The notes below the pieces were generated by a model. It searched no databases. It was not told where the DNA came from and saw nothing but the letters and a program-made list of their open reading frames with translations. From assembly GCF_965216415.1 (NCBI RefSeq), contig NZ_CBDCFU010000002.1: 64,000 nucleotides of DNA; one strand, written 5' to 3'. This DNA comes from Marivita sp003149565 (GTDB taxonomy: Bacteria > Pseudomonadota > Alphaproteobacteria > Rhodobacterales > Rhodobacteraceae). Both the position numbers and the translations under genes were made by a program. Positions 33,183 to 42,362 of this stretch are shown in pieces; the stretch's first letter is position 1; every line of letters starts with the position of its first letter.

Positions 33183-34667
33183 ATGGCAGCAGGGGGCAAA
33201 AGCCTGAGCGCGCTGGGGCTGACGGCGCGCGGCGGCGCAGATGCGATTGTCACCGGGCTGGCTGTGGACAGCCGCGATGTCAAAGAAGGCTACCTGTTCG
33301 CGGCGCTGCCTGGTACCCGGATGCATGGCGGAGAGTTTATTCAATATGCGCTCCGAATGGGGGCCGCGGCCATCCTTACAGATATGGAGGGGGCCGAGAT
33401 TGCGAAGGAAGAGCTGGCCGGATCGACAGCCGCTCTGGTGATTGCGGCAGACCCGCGTCAGACACTTGCCTTTTGCGCCGCACTTTGGTTCGAAGATCAG
33501 CCGGATACGATGGTGGCGGTGACCGGCACCAATGGCAAAACCAGCGTTGCCACCTTTGTGCGCAAGATTTGGCAATTGCTTGGGATACCTGCGGTGAACC
33601 TTGGTACGACAGGTGTCGAGGGCGACTGGCAGGCACCGCTCATGCACACCACGCCAGAGCCGATCACACTGCACCGTGCATTGGCAGGGGCTGCGGGAGC
33701 CGGGATCGAGCACGCGGCAATGGAAGCCTCCTCGCATGGGCTGGCGCAACGGCGGCTCGATGGTGTGAACCTGCGCGCCGCGGGGTTCACCAACTTCACC
33801 CAGGATCATCTGGACTATCACGAGAGTTTCGAGGCGTATTTCGATGCCAAAGCGGGTCTTTTTGCCCGCGTCTTGCCCGAAGACGGGATCGCAGTCATCA
33901 ATATCGACGATGCCCGTGGTGTCGATATGCTTGCTATCGCGCGGGCGCGCGGTCAGGAAATCATGACCGTAGGGCGCGATGGCGGGGCCGACATGGCTTT
34001 GTTGGCGCAACGGTTCGACGCAACCGGGCAGGACGTCCGGATCAAGTTTGGCGGCGAAACATTTCAAACGCGCTTGAACCTTGTCGGTGGCTTTCAGGCG
34101 GAAAACGTCATGATCGCGGCTGGTTTGGTGATTGCCAGCGGGGCGGCTCCGGATCGGGTGTTTGCCGTGCTGCCGGAACTGGAAACCGTCCGTGGGCGGA
34201 TGCAACTGGCCGCGAGGCGCAGCAACGGGGCTGCGGTCTACGTGGATTACGCGCATACGCCGGATGCCGTGGCGACCGCCTGTCAGGCGATCCGCCCGCA
34301 TGTGATGGGGCGGCTGGTGGCCATTATAGGCGCGGGCGGAGATCGCGACCCTGGCAAGCGGCCCTTGATGGGCGCAGCGGCGGCTGAATTTGCGGATCAG
34401 GTGATTGTCACCGACGACAACCCGCGCAGCGAAGACCCGGCCTCGATCCGCGCGGCGGTGCTCGAAGGCGCGCCAGAGGCAACCGAAGTCGGCGATAGGG
34501 CGGAAGCGATCCTTCGCGGCGTCGATGCGGTGGGTCCGGGCGATGCGCTGCTGATCTGTGGTAAGGGGCACGAGACCGGGCAGATCGTCGGGGATACGGT
34601 CTATCCCTTTGACGATGCGGAACAGGCGAGCGTTGCTGTGGCGGCTTTGGACGGGAAACTGGCATGA
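33183..34667 (+). CDS. murE: UDP-MurNAc-tripeptide synthetase MurE
   Basis: A 494-residue Mur ligase that adds meso-diaminopimelate to UDP-MurNAc-L-Ala-D-Glu. ATP loop VTGTNGKTSVATF (about 113), central TTPEPITLHRAL and EASSHGLAQRR, and the DNPRSEDP motif (about 417), which selects meso-DAP. The sequence before the ATG has GAGGGGG. It overlaps murF by four bases. Confidence 0.95.
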   Translation: MAAGGKSLSALGLTARGGADAIVTGLAVDSRDVKEGYLFAALPGTRMHGGEFIQYALRMGAAAILTDMEGAEIAKEELAGSTAALVIAADPRQTLAFCAALWFEDQPDTMVAVTGTNGKTSVATFVRKIWQLLGIPAVNLGTTGVEGDWQAPLMHTTPEPITLHRALAGAAGAGIEHAAMEASSHGLAQRRLDGVNLRAAGFTNFTQDHLDYHESFEAYFDAKAGLFARVLPEDGIAVINIDDARGVDMLAIARARGQEIMTVGRDGGADMALLAQRFDATGQDVRIKFGGETFQTRLNLVGGFQAENVMIAAGLVIASGAAPDRVFAVLPELETVRGRMQLAARRSNGAAVYVDYAHTPDAVATACQAIRPHVMGRLVAIIGAGGDRDPGKRPLMGAAAAEFADQVIVTDDNPRSEDPASIRAAVLEGAPEATEVGDRAEAILRGVDAVGPGDALLICGKGHETGQIVGDTVYPFDDAEQASVAVAALDGKLA

Positions 34668-36106
34668 CGCTTTGGACAAGTGCAGAGGCGGTAGAGGCGA
34701 CAGGCGGGCGGGTGACGGGCACATGGGCCGCAACGGGTGTGTCAATTGATACGCGGACATTGCAGCCCGGTGATTTGTTCGTCGCTCTGACAGCCGCGCG
34801 GGATGGGCATGACTTTGTGGCCCAGGCGCTGGAAAAGGGGGCGGCAGCCGCCCTGGTCAGCCGCGTGCCCGATGGTTTGGCCGAGGACGCGCCACTTTTG
34901 GTGGTGCATGATGTTCAGACCGGGCTTGAAGCTTTGGGCATCGCCTCGCGTGAACGGACGCAGGCCAAAGTGGTGGGCGTGACCGGATCGGTCGGCAAGA
35001 CCTCGACCAAGGAAATGCTGCGCACGGTTCTGGGGGCGCATGGCGCCGTGCATGCTGCGCAGGCCAGTTACAACAACCATTGGGGTGTGCCGCTGACGCT
35101 GGCGCGGATGCCGCGCGACGCCGAATTCGCGGTGATCGAGATTGGAATGAATCATCCCGGCGAGATTGCTCCGCTGAGCCGGATGGCGCGGCCGCATGTG
35201 GCGGTTGTGACAATCGTGGCCCCGGCGCATCTGGAGGCGTTCGAGAGCATCGACGGGATCGCGCATGAGAAGGCGTCGATCTTTGATGGGCTTGAGCCGG
35301 GTGGGGTGGCGATCTGGAACGGAGATCTGCCCACCAGCGCGATTCTGCAGACGCGGGCCTCTCAGATGGCCGATCTGAGCGTGTCGTTTGGCGAAAGCGA
35401 TGGGTGCGACATGCGGGTAAGCTCGGTTCGGGATCAGGATGGCTGCAGCGTCGCGCAGGCGGCGTTCTCAGGCGGCGAGATGCTTTACAAGATAGACGCG
35501 CCTGGGCGGCACTTCGCCATCAATGGCGCGGCGGTGCTGGCTGTGTGCGAGGTGCTCGGGCTCGACCGGGCGCTGTCTCTGGCGGCGATGGGGCGATGGC
35601 ATCCGGGTGCCGGACGGGGCGCTCACGTCACGATTTCGCTGGATGCGGCTGACCCATCTGCCACTCTGGCGCTTTTCGACGATGCGTATAATGCCAACCC
35701 GGCCTCGGTGGCCGCCTCGCTTGCGGTTCTGGCTGCGGCGCCGGTGCAGCACGATATGGCGCGCGTCAGCAAGGGACGTCGGATCGCTGTGCTGGGCGAC
35801 ATGAAGGAACTGGGGCCAACCGGGCCGGACCTGCATGCAGCGCTGGCCGATCTGGACGCCACAAAGGCGCTCGACAAGGTGCATTGTGTTGGCCCGCTGA
35901 TGCGGCACCTCTATGATGCGCTGTCGGAAGGCCAACGCGGGTTGTGGTTTGAGACGTCGGACGACATGGCGGCCCAACTGCCACGCCAGCTTGACGCCGG
36001 GGATGTTGTGATGGTGAAAGGTTCGCTGTCCATGCGGTTGGCCCGCGTGGTTGACGCCATCCGGAATATGGGCCAAGGCAGCGCCCTCGACGAGGCGGAA
36101 GGATAA
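34664..36106 (+). CDS. murF: UDP-MurNAc-pentapeptide synthetase MurF
   Basis: A 480-residue Mur ligase that adds D-Ala-D-Ala to complete the UDP-MurNAc-pentapeptide. ATP loop VTGSVGKTSTKEML (about 107), YNNHWGVPLTLAR (substrate loop), IGMNHPGEI, and DDAYNANPASVAASL (about 345). It is positioned between murE and mraY as usual. Confidence 0.95.
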   Translation: MTLWTSAEAVEATGGRVTGTWAATGVSIDTRTLQPGDLFVALTAARDGHDFVAQALEKGAAAALVSRVPDGLAEDAPLLVVHDVQTGLEALGIASRERTQAKVVGVTGSVGKTSTKEMLRTVLGAHGAVHAAQASYNNHWGVPLTLARMPRDAEFAVIEIGMNHPGEIAPLSRMARPHVAVVTIVAPAHLEAFESIDGIAHEKASIFDGLEPGGVAIWNGDLPTSAILQTRASQMADLSVSFGESDGCDMRVSSVRDQDGCSVAQAAFSGGEMLYKIDAPGRHFAINGAAVLAVCEVLGLDRALSLAAMGRWHPGAGRGAHVTISLDAADPSATLALFDDAYNANPASVAASLAVLAAAPVQHDMARVSKGRRIAVLGDMKELGPTGPDLHAALADLDATKALDKVHCVGPLMRHLYDALSEGQRGLWFETSDDMAAQLPRQLDAGDVVMVKGSLSMRLARVVDAIRNMGQGSALDEAEG

Positions 36107-36113
36107 AAGGTTC

Positions 36114-37196
36114 ATGTTGTATTGGTTGACCGCGCTGTCGGACGGAGGCGATTTCTTCAACCTCTTTCGCTACATTACATTCCGGGCTGGTGGCGCGTTT
36201 TTGACTGCGCTGATCTTTGGCTTTCTGTTTGGCAAACCGCTGATCAACGTGCTGCGCAAGCGGCAGGGCAAGGGGCAGCCAATCCGCACCGACGGGCCCG
36301 AGGGGCATTTCACCAAAGCCGGAACACCAACGATGGGCGGGCTGCTGATCGTGGGCGCGCTTTTGACATCGACGCTACTCTGGGCGCGGCTGGACAACCC
36401 GTTTGTCTGGATGGTCCTGTTTGTCACCATGAGCTTTGCTCTGATCGGGTTTGCCGATGATTACGCCAAGGTGAAGAAACAGAACACGGCCGGTGTATCT
36501 GGTAAGGTGCGGTTGTTGCTGGGGTTTCTGATTGCGGGGATAGCAGGTTACTGGGCTGCGCAGTTCCATCCTGACGAGTTGACCAATCAGCTTGCCTTCC
36601 CGGTGTTCAAGGACACGCTGCTGAATCTTGGGTATCTCTTTGTGCCTTTCGCGGTGATCGTGATCGTCGGCGCGGCCAATGCGGTGAACCTGACGGACGG
36701 TCTCGACGGTTTGGCCATCATGCCGGTGATGATTGCGGCGGGCACATTGGGCGTGATCGCCTATGCGGTGGGCCGTGTCGATTTTACCGAGTATCTCGAC
36801 GTGCATTACGTGCCGGGGACCGGGGAAATCCTGATCTTTACCGCAGGTCTGTTCGGCGGTGGCTTGGGCTTTCTGTGGTACAACGCTCCACCCGCCGCAG
36901 TGTTCATGGGGGATACCGGGTCACTGGCGCTGGGTGGCGCTTTGGGAGCCATTGCGGTGGCGACGAAGCACGAGATCGTTCTGGCGATTGTTGGTGGCTT
37001 GTTCGTGGTCGAGGCGCTCTCGGTGATCATTCAGGTGCTGTATTTCAAGCGCACAGGCAAGCGTGTGTTCCTGATGGCGCCCATCCATCACCACTATGAA
37101 AAGAAGGGCTGGGCCGAGCCGCAGATCGTGATCCGGTTCTGGATCATCTCGCTTATTCTGGCGCTGATCGGGCTGGCGACGTTGAAGGTGCGCTGA
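36114..37196 (+). CDS. mraY: Phospho-N-acetylmuramoyl-pentapeptide transferase MraY
   Basis: A 360-residue, ten-helix membrane enzyme that makes lipid I from UDP-MurNAc-pentapeptide and undecaprenyl phosphate. Motifs FADDYAKVKKQN (about 116), NAVNLTDGLDGLA (about 189) and FMGDTGSLALGG, and the C-terminal APIHHHYEKKGW. The length equals E. coli MraY. It is the last cell-wall gene here; murD, normally next, is not in the window. Confidence 0.97.
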   Translation: MLYWLTALSDGGDFFNLFRYITFRAGGAFLTALIFGFLFGKPLINVLRKRQGKGQPIRTDGPEGHFTKAGTPTMGGLLIVGALLTSTLLWARLDNPFVWMVLFVTMSFALIGFADDYAKVKKQNTAGVSGKVRLLLGFLIAGIAGYWAAQFHPDELTNQLAFPVFKDTLLNLGYLFVPFAVIVIVGAANAVNLTDGLDGLAIMPVMIAAGTLGVIAYAVGRVDFTEYLDVHYVPGTGEILIFTAGLFGGGLGFLWYNAPPAAVFMGDTGSLALGGALGAIAVATKHEIVLAIVGGLFVVEALSVIIQVLYFKRTGKRVFLMAPIHHHYEKKGWAEPQIVIRFWIISLILALIGLATLKVR

Positions 37197-37342
37197 CGCG
37201 CCCACCAAGTCTCGTCCTTTCGCCTGCGGCGACGTCCTCGGGAATGTATTGATGTGACGCCTTTCTCGGACGCCGCGCGGGTCGCGGTGGCGCGTTTGCA
37301 TATTTGAGAAAAGAAGAAGCATGGACTCGCTTTTCGAGCAAC

Positions 37343-37360
37343 TGTCAACTAAAGTTGACA
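37343..37360. promoter_or_regulatory. PpsR/CrtJ-type palindrome TGT-N12-ACA
   Basis: TGTCAACTAAAGTTGACA is a near-perfect palindrome that fits the TGT-N12-ACA consensus of the photosynthesis repressor PpsR/CrtJ. It contains TTGACA as a possible -35, and lies 24 bases before the ATG of the FrhB/BciB-like gene. Confidence 0.6.
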
Positions 37361-37383
37361 TGTTTCTGCTTTGGGAGTCTGAC

Positions 37384-38604
37384 ATGGATGGTGGGCGCAT
37401 TGGTCTGACGGTGCCGGAGATCGGTGGCGCTCCGCGAGCGGGGCTGTGTACCGATTGCGGCGTGTCGCGGATGGGCGATGGCCGCGGCTGCGGCAAGGCC
37501 TGCCAGTTTATACAGCCAAATTACGAGAGCCTTGAGCGATCGGTGCATGGGCGGGTCGCCGGAGACGGCGACGAGGCGTTCTTTGGTGTGGCGCAGGCGA
37601 TGTATCGCGCGCGGTTGGAGCCGGCGGCGGAGGGTGCTCAGTGGACCGGATTGACCACCGGTTTGGCGGCAGAGTTGCTGCGCGCGGGTGCTGTGGATGC
37701 GGTGCTGGCGACGGCGCCGGATCCGCTGGACCGCTGGAAACCGTTGCCGGTGATCGTGACCGAGGCAGAACAGATGGCCCAATGCCGGGGCATGCGGATG
37801 GGGTATGGTCCTCTTCTGGCGCTCTTGGAGCCGGCGCGGGCAGCGGGGCATCGGCGGATTGCCGTCGTGGGAGTGCCTTGTCAGGTCTACGCGCTGCGGG
37901 CGCTGGAGGCTGAGCTGGGGTTTGACGAGATCACGGTGATTGGCACGCCCTGTTCGGACAACACCACAACCGAGAATTTCCACGCGTTTCTGGCGCGCTT
38001 GGACGACAAACCGGAGACCGTGTCTTATTTGGAGTTCCGCGCGGATTACCGGGTGGAGTTGCGATTCGATGACGGGCGCAAGCCGCGTTTTGTGCCGTTC
38101 CTGAAGCTTCCGCTGTCGGACCTGCCGGCGGATTTCTTTCCCATGACCTGCAAGACCTGTGTCGATTACACCAACCGGCTGGCGGATATCACTGTGGGGT
38201 ATATGGGCGGCGATGGTGACCAGTGGCTTATCGTGCGCAATGCGCGCGGAGCGGCGGTGCTTGACCGACTGGGTGACCTTGTGGTGCGGTGTGCTCTCAC
38301 CGACAAGGGCAAGCGTGAAGCAGCGGTCAAAGGCTTCATGGTCAACACCGAACGTGCGGCGGGGGGATTGCCCTTGCGGCGGATGCCGGATTGGGTGCGG
38401 CCCATCGTGGCGTGGCTGCAGCCGCGCACAGGGCCTCGCGGTTTGGAGTTTGCCCGCGCGCGGGTCGAAATGAAGGCAATCGAGACCATTCTGCATCTCA
38501 GGCGGGCACATCCTGCCCGGATCAAAAACATGGTGCCAGCGCATGTCTGGCGTGTTGCCGCGCGCTATGGTCTGATGCCGTCAGGAGACGAAACGCGTGA
38601 TTAA
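37384..38604 (+). CDS. FrhB-family iron-sulfur flavoprotein, possibly BciB-type 8-vinyl reductase
   Basis: A 406-residue protein with the coenzyme F420 hydrogenase beta-subunit (FrhB) N- and C-terminal domains. Cysteines CTDCG and CGKAC (about 24-46) resemble the start of BciB, GVPCQ and GTPCSDN follow, and CKTCVDYTNRLADITVGYMGG (about 257) binds an Fe-S cluster. BciB proteins reduce the 8-vinyl group of divinyl chlorophyllide. The PpsR-type box upstream supports a pigment role. The ATG at 37384 has GGGAG upstream and leaves the box outside the coding region. Another FrhB-type reductase cannot be excluded. Confidence 0.65.
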   Translation: MDGGRIGLTVPEIGGAPRAGLCTDCGVSRMGDGRGCGKACQFIQPNYESLERSVHGRVAGDGDEAFFGVAQAMYRARLEPAAEGAQWTGLTTGLAAELLRAGAVDAVLATAPDPLDRWKPLPVIVTEAEQMAQCRGMRMGYGPLLALLEPARAAGHRRIAVVGVPCQVYALRALEAELGFDEITVIGTPCSDNTTTENFHAFLARLDDKPETVSYLEFRADYRVELRFDDGRKPRFVPFLKLPLSDLPADFFPMTCKTCVDYTNRLADITVGYMGGDGDQWLIVRNARGAAVLDRLGDLVVRCALTDKGKREAAVKGFMVNTERAAGGLPLRRMPDWVRPIVAWLQPRTGPRGLEFARARVEMKAIETILHLRRAHPARIKNMVPAHVWRVAARYGLMPSGDETRD

Positions 38605-38673
38605 GCCCATTGGCGCGATTGCGTGCCATATCAACGCGCGATAGGGAGGTGCGCAGATCAAGGAACACCGCCC

Positions 38674-39153
38674 ATGACACGCATTGCCCATATTGAGCTG
38701 GACGACGGCAATTTGCCCCCGCCCACACCCGAGATCGAACAGGAACGCCGCGTGGCGATGTTCGACCTGATGGAGCACAACACCTTTGAGCTGCCGGACC
38801 GCGACGGGCGCCCGGTGCCTTCGGGGCCGTATAATGTGGGCCTGTCGATCCGGGACAAACGGCTGGTCTTTGATGTGACCACCGAAAGCCATGAAAAGGC
38901 GGCGGAGTTTCACCTGTCGCTGTCGCCGTTTCGGCAGGTGGTGAAAGATTATTTCCAGATCTGTAAATCCTATTTTGATGCGGTGAAAACCCTGCCACCG
39001 AGCCAGATCGAAACCATCGACATGGCACGGCGCGGCATTCACAACGAAGGTGCGCGCATCCTGCAGGAGCGGCTTGAAGGTAAGGTGACGGTGGATGATG
39101 ACACCGCCCGGCGGCTCTTTACGCTGGTCTGTGTGTTGCATTTCGGGGGCTGA
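38674..39153 (+). CDS. UPF0262 family protein
   Basis: A 159-residue soluble protein that fits UPF0262, a family of unknown function common in alphaproteobacteria (MTRIAHIELDDGNL, YNVGLSIRDKRLVFDV, FRQVVKDYFQICKSYFDAV, DMARRGIHNEGA). The start at 38674 gives the family N-terminus, although GGAGG lies further upstream. It is followed after three bases by a phosphatase-like gene, and the two are usually neighbours, perhaps acting together. Confidence 0.82.
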   Translation: MTRIAHIELDDGNLPPPTPEIEQERRVAMFDLMEHNTFELPDRDGRPVPSGPYNVGLSIRDKRLVFDVTTESHEKAAEFHLSLSPFRQVVKDYFQICKSYFDAVKTLPPSQIETIDMARRGIHNEGARILQERLEGKVTVDDDTARRLFTLVCVLHFGG

Positions 39154-39156
39154 ACC

Positions 39157-39606
39157 TTGGGAGCCCTGCCGCAGTCGATTCTGTTTTGCTGCGACCACAA
39201 TGCCGTCCGGTCTCCGATGGCCGAGGGGATCATGAAAAAGCTGTATGGCTTTGAGACTTATGTGCAGTCGGTGGGTGTGGTGAACGATCTCGAGATCGAC
39301 GGATTTGCGATTGCCGCCTGTGACGAGATCGGCGTTGCGCTGAACCGGCACAAGTCGCGCTCGTTCGATGAGTTGGAAGAGAACGGTGAGGCGCTTTCGG
39401 GTTTCGATCTGATCGTTGCGCTGTCTCCGGCGTCGCAGCGGCGGGCGCTGGATCTCACGCGGTTCTACCATCTGACGGTGGAATATTGGCCGATCATGGA
39501 CCCGACGGGATTGGGTGAGACGCGCGAGCAGAAGTTGAATGCCTATCGGCAGACGCGCGATCAACTGGTGGATCACTTGAAAACCAAATGGGGAGGGGCG
39601 CTATGA
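39157..39606 (+). CDS. Low-molecular-weight protein-tyrosine-phosphatase/arsenate-reductase-like protein
   Basis: A 149-residue protein of the LMW-PTPase/ArsC fold. The phosphate loop CDHNAVRS (CX5RS, Cys about residue 12) near the N-terminus and the acidic loop MDPTGLGETREQKL (about 115) are both present, so it is probably catalytic. The start is TTG. It sits in a run of tightly packed genes with UPF0262 and an NTF2-like gene; the substrate is unknown. Confidence 0.75.
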   Translation: MGALPQSILFCCDHNAVRSPMAEGIMKKLYGFETYVQSVGVVNDLEIDGFAIAACDEIGVALNRHKSRSFDELEENGEALSGFDLIVALSPASQRRALDLTRFYHLTVEYWPIMDPTGLGETREQKLNAYRQTRDQLVDHLKTKWGGAL

Positions 39607-39998
39607 GCCGGGCCACAATCGAGCGTTATTTCGATGCGTTCAACCGTAAGGACATTGCAGGCATGCTGGACTGTCTGACCGAAGACGTCGCGCATCACGT
39701 CAACGAGGGCAATGTGCGGGTCGGGCGCGCAGCTTTCGAGGAATTCTGTGCCCACATGGCGCGGTGCTATGACGAGACATTGACCGAGATGGTGGTGTTT
39801 GTAGCCGAAGACGGGGCCCGCGGGGCGGCGGAATATATGGTCAATGGCACATACCTGGCGAATGATGCGGGGCTGCCCGAGGCCAAGGGTCAGGGGTACC
39901 GCTTGCCTGCCGGGTCATTCTTTTCGCTGTCAGATGGCAAGATCAGCCGCGTGGTGACCTATTACAATCTCAGCGACTGGATCAAACAGGTCTCCTGA
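39603..39998 (+). CDS. NTF2-like / SnoaL-like ketosteroid-isomerase family protein
   Basis: A 131-residue protein of the cone-shaped NTF2-like fold (TIERYFDAFNRKDIAGMLDCLTEDVAHHVNEG at the start; GYRLPAGSFFSLSDGKISRVVTYYNLSDW at the end). Such proteins are small isomerases or hydrolases; no catalytic role can be assigned. It overlaps the genes on both sides by one to four bases, indicating a common operon. Confidence 0.72.
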   Translation: MSRATIERYFDAFNRKDIAGMLDCLTEDVAHHVNEGNVRVGRAAFEEFCAHMARCYDETLTEMVVFVAEDGARGAAEYMVNGTYLANDAGLPEAKGQGYRLPAGSFFSLSDGKISRVVTYYNLSDWIKQVS

Positions 39999-40594
39999 TG
40001 CGGATCGAAGCACTGACCGGTGAGTCGCTGGACGCGGCTCTGGACGATGTCGCAGGACTGCGCATCCGGGTGTTCCGGGATTGGCCATATCTTTACGACG
40101 GCGATCTTGAGTACGAGCGCGGATATCTGGAGACGTATCGCAATTCAGACGCAGCGATTCTGGTTGGCGCTTTCGACGGTAGGCGTTTGGTAGGCGCAGC
40201 GACCGGCACGCCAATGGTCGATCACGCGGATGACTTCGCGGCGGCGTTCGAGGGAACCAGGCTGGCGCTGAAGGACATCTTCTACTGTGCCGAGTCGGTT
40301 CTCTTGCCGGAATATCGCGGGCGCGGCGTGGGGCATCGGTTCTTTGATCTGCGCGAGGCGCATGGGCGCAGCCTGGGGGCCACGGTCTCGGCCTTTTGCG
40401 GCGTGGTTCGGCCAGAGGAGCATCCCTTGCGGCCCGAGGAGTATCGGCCTTTGGATGGGTTCTGGCGCAAGCGGGGGTATGCTCCGCTAGAGGGTGCTGT
40501 GGCGCGGTTTTCGTGGAAAGACATCGACCAAACCGAGGCGACGCGGAAGCCACTGCAGATCTGGACGAAGGTTTTGACAGAGGATGAAAGATGA
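39998..40594 (+). CDS. GNAT-family N-acetyltransferase
   Basis: A 198-residue acetyltransferase with the acetyl-CoA motif YRGRGVGHRFFD (about 107-118). It overlaps the NTF2-like gene by one base and the nitrilase gene by four, so all are translated from one message. GNAT and nitrilase genes are often paired, which suggests shared handling of one substrate that cannot be named. Confidence 0.78.
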   Translation: MRIEALTGESLDAALDDVAGLRIRVFRDWPYLYDGDLEYERGYLETYRNSDAAILVGAFDGRRLVGAATGTPMVDHADDFAAAFEGTRLALKDIFYCAESVLLPEYRGRGVGHRFFDLREAHGRSLGATVSAFCGVVRPEEHPLRPEEYRPLDGFWRKRGYAPLEGAVARFSWKDIDQTEATRKPLQIWTKVLTEDER

Positions 40595-41475
40595 GAGTTG
40601 CAGCGGCTGCCTATCCGATGGATTTCCTTTATTCTTTTGTATCTTATGAGGAAAAGCTCACGCAATGGGTGAACGAGGCTGCAGGCGCTGGGGCGGACCT
40701 TCTGGTGTTTCCGGAATACGGTGCGATGGAGCTGGCGACGCTCGCAGGGCGTGACGTGGCGCTGGATCTGGAGGCGTCGCTTCGCGCGGTGTCGGATCGG
40801 ATACCTGAAGCGGACGCGCTGCATGCAAAGCTGGCGCAGGACTTTGGGGTACACATACTTGCGGCGTCAGCGCCGGTGTTTGACCCTGACTTGGGCGACC
40901 GCCCGGTGAACCGTGCGCGATTCTTTGCGCCGAACGGTGACTCAGCCCACCAGGACAAACAGATCATGACGCGATTCGAACGTGAGGAATGGGGTGTCGT
41001 CGCGGGTGGGCCGTTGCAGTTGTTCGATACCTCTTTGGGCAAGATCGGCATTCTGATTTGCTACGACAGCGAATTTCCGCTGCTCGGACGTGCGATGGCC
41101 GAGGCCGATCTTATCCTCGTGCCAAGCTGCACCGAAGCGCTTACGGGGTATTCGCGGGTGCGGATCGGCTCGATGGCGCGGGCGTTGGAGAATCAGTGTG
41201 TTACGGTCATGTCCTCCACGGTCGGGAGCTGTGATTGGTCCGAGGCTGTTGATGAAAATACCGGCATGGGTGGCATATTCGGCCCGCCTGACACCGGGTT
41301 TCCGGCAACCGGTGTCATCGCGGAAGGTACGCTGAACCAGCCCGGTTGGACCTATGCCGAGGTCGATCTGACGCGGGTCGCGCACGTGCGTGCGGATGGT
41401 GTTGTCCTCAATCGGCGGCATTGGGACGATCAAACGGGACGTGACGTGATTGCCGCAGCGCGGAAACTGGGTTGA
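40591..41475 (+). CDS. Carbon-nitrogen hydrolase (nitrilase superfamily)
   Basis: A 294-residue amidase-type enzyme. The catalytic triad is visible: Glu in FPEYGAME (about 44), Lys in HQDKQIMTRFERE (about 114) and Cys in ILICYDSEFP (about 154). Likely substrates are linear amides or carbamoyl compounds. Translationally coupled to the GNAT gene, last in this operon. Confidence 0.8.
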   Translation: MRVAAAAYPMDFLYSFVSYEEKLTQWVNEAAGAGADLLVFPEYGAMELATLAGRDVALDLEASLRAVSDRIPEADALHAKLAQDFGVHILAASAPVFDPDLGDRPVNRARFFAPNGDSAHQDKQIMTRFEREEWGVVAGGPLQLFDTSLGKIGILICYDSEFPLLGRAMAEADLILVPSCTEALTGYSRVRIGSMARALENQCVTVMSSTVGSCDWSEAVDENTGMGGIFGPPDTGFPATGVIAEGTLNQPGWTYAEVDLTRVAHVRADGVVLNRRHWDDQTGRDVIAAARKLG

Positions 41476-41557
41476 ATAGGCCTTGATAAATTGGCCGTTT
41501 GGCCCCATTTAGTAGCGCGCCTCGCTCTATGACGGGGTGATTTGTTAAGGAGAAACC

Positions 41558-41776
41558 ATGGCCAAGGAAGATACGCTCGAATTTCCCGGTGTCGTTAAGG
41601 AACTCCTGCCTAACGCGACGTTTCGGGTCGAGCTGGAAAACGGCCATGAGATCATCGCGCATACGGCAGGCAAGATGCGTAAGAACCGCATCCGGGTTCT
41701 GGCTGGCGACAAGGTGCAAGTCGAAATGACGCCGTACGATCTGACCAAGGGTCGGATCAACTACCGCTTCAAGTAA
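41558..41776 (+). CDS. infA: Translation initiation factor IF-1
   Basis: The complete 72-residue S1-like OB-fold factor (MAKEDTLEFPGVVKELLPNATFRVELENG...RINYRFK). It occupies the ribosomal A site during initiation. Its AAGGAG site is strong. A weak promoter candidate (TTGATA at 41483, 18 bases, ATTTAG) lies in the 82-base gap, so infA may start its own transcript with maf and the following genes. Confidence 0.98.
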   Translation: MAKEDTLEFPGVVKELLPNATFRVELENGHEIIAHTAGKMRKNRIRVLAGDKVQVEMTPYDLTKGRINYRFK

Positions 41777-41783
41777 GCGATTC

Positions 41784-42362
41784 ATGAAGCTGATCCTCGG
41801 CTCCGGCAGCCCCCGGCGGCGGGAGCTTTTGGCTCAGATCGGGGTAGAGGCGGATGATATCCGCCCGCCCGATATCAACGAAGATCCTCGTACCGGTGAA
41901 TTGCCGCGCCCCTATTGCGTGCGACTTGCGCGCGAAAAGGCATTGGCGATTACCGCGAGCGACGATGAGATCGTCCTGTCTGCAGACACCACTGTTGCGC
42001 TGGGTCGGCGCATTCTGGGCAAGCCTGCGGATGCCGCAGAGGCCGCTGAATTCCTGTTTGCGCTTTCCGGGCGTCGGCACCGGGTGGTCACGGCTGTGGC
42101 TGTGCGCCGGGGCGATAAGCTCTGGGAACGGGACGTGGTCACGCAGGTCAAGATGAAATCACTCAGCGATGCCGAGGTGAACGCCTATCTGTCCAGTGAA
42201 GACTGGCGCGGCAAGGCTGGGGGCTATGCCATCCAAGGCCCGGCGGGTGCATTTGTGCCCTGGATCAATGGCAGTTTCAGCGCGGTCGTTGGCTTGCCTC
42301 TGGCGGAAACGGCGAATCTGCTCGTTGCGGCGGGCTATCCGCTCTACGGGGGGACGTCATGA
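41784..42362 (+). CDS. maf: Maf-family nucleotide pyrophosphatase
   Basis: A 192-residue enzyme that removes pyrophosphate from dTTP, UTP or modified nucleotides and is linked to septum formation. The N-terminal signature LGSGSPRRRELL, SADTTVALG (about 68) and KAGGYAIQGPAGAFV (about 149) are present. It starts eight bases after infA and overlaps the next gene by four. The exact subfamily is not resolved. Confidence 0.9.
   Translation: MKLILGSGSPRRRELLAQIGVEADDIRPPDINEDPRTGELPRPYCVRLAREKALAITASDDEIVLSADTTVALGRRILGKPADAAEAAEFLFALSGRRHRVVTAVAVRRGDKLWERDVVTQVKMKSLSDAEVNAYLSSEDWRGKAGGYAIQGPAGAFVPWINGSFSAVVGLPLAETANLLVAAGYPLYGGTS

Noticed and set aside
32427..34760. Very long minus-strand open frame (777 codons) over ftsI and murE
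   Set aside because: It crosses two complete, well-conserved dcw genes on the other strand; a GC-driven artefact.
37345..38544. Minus-strand open frame of 399 codons over the FrhB-like gene
   Set aside because: Antisense of a gene with intact cysteine motifs and a proper ribosome-binding site.
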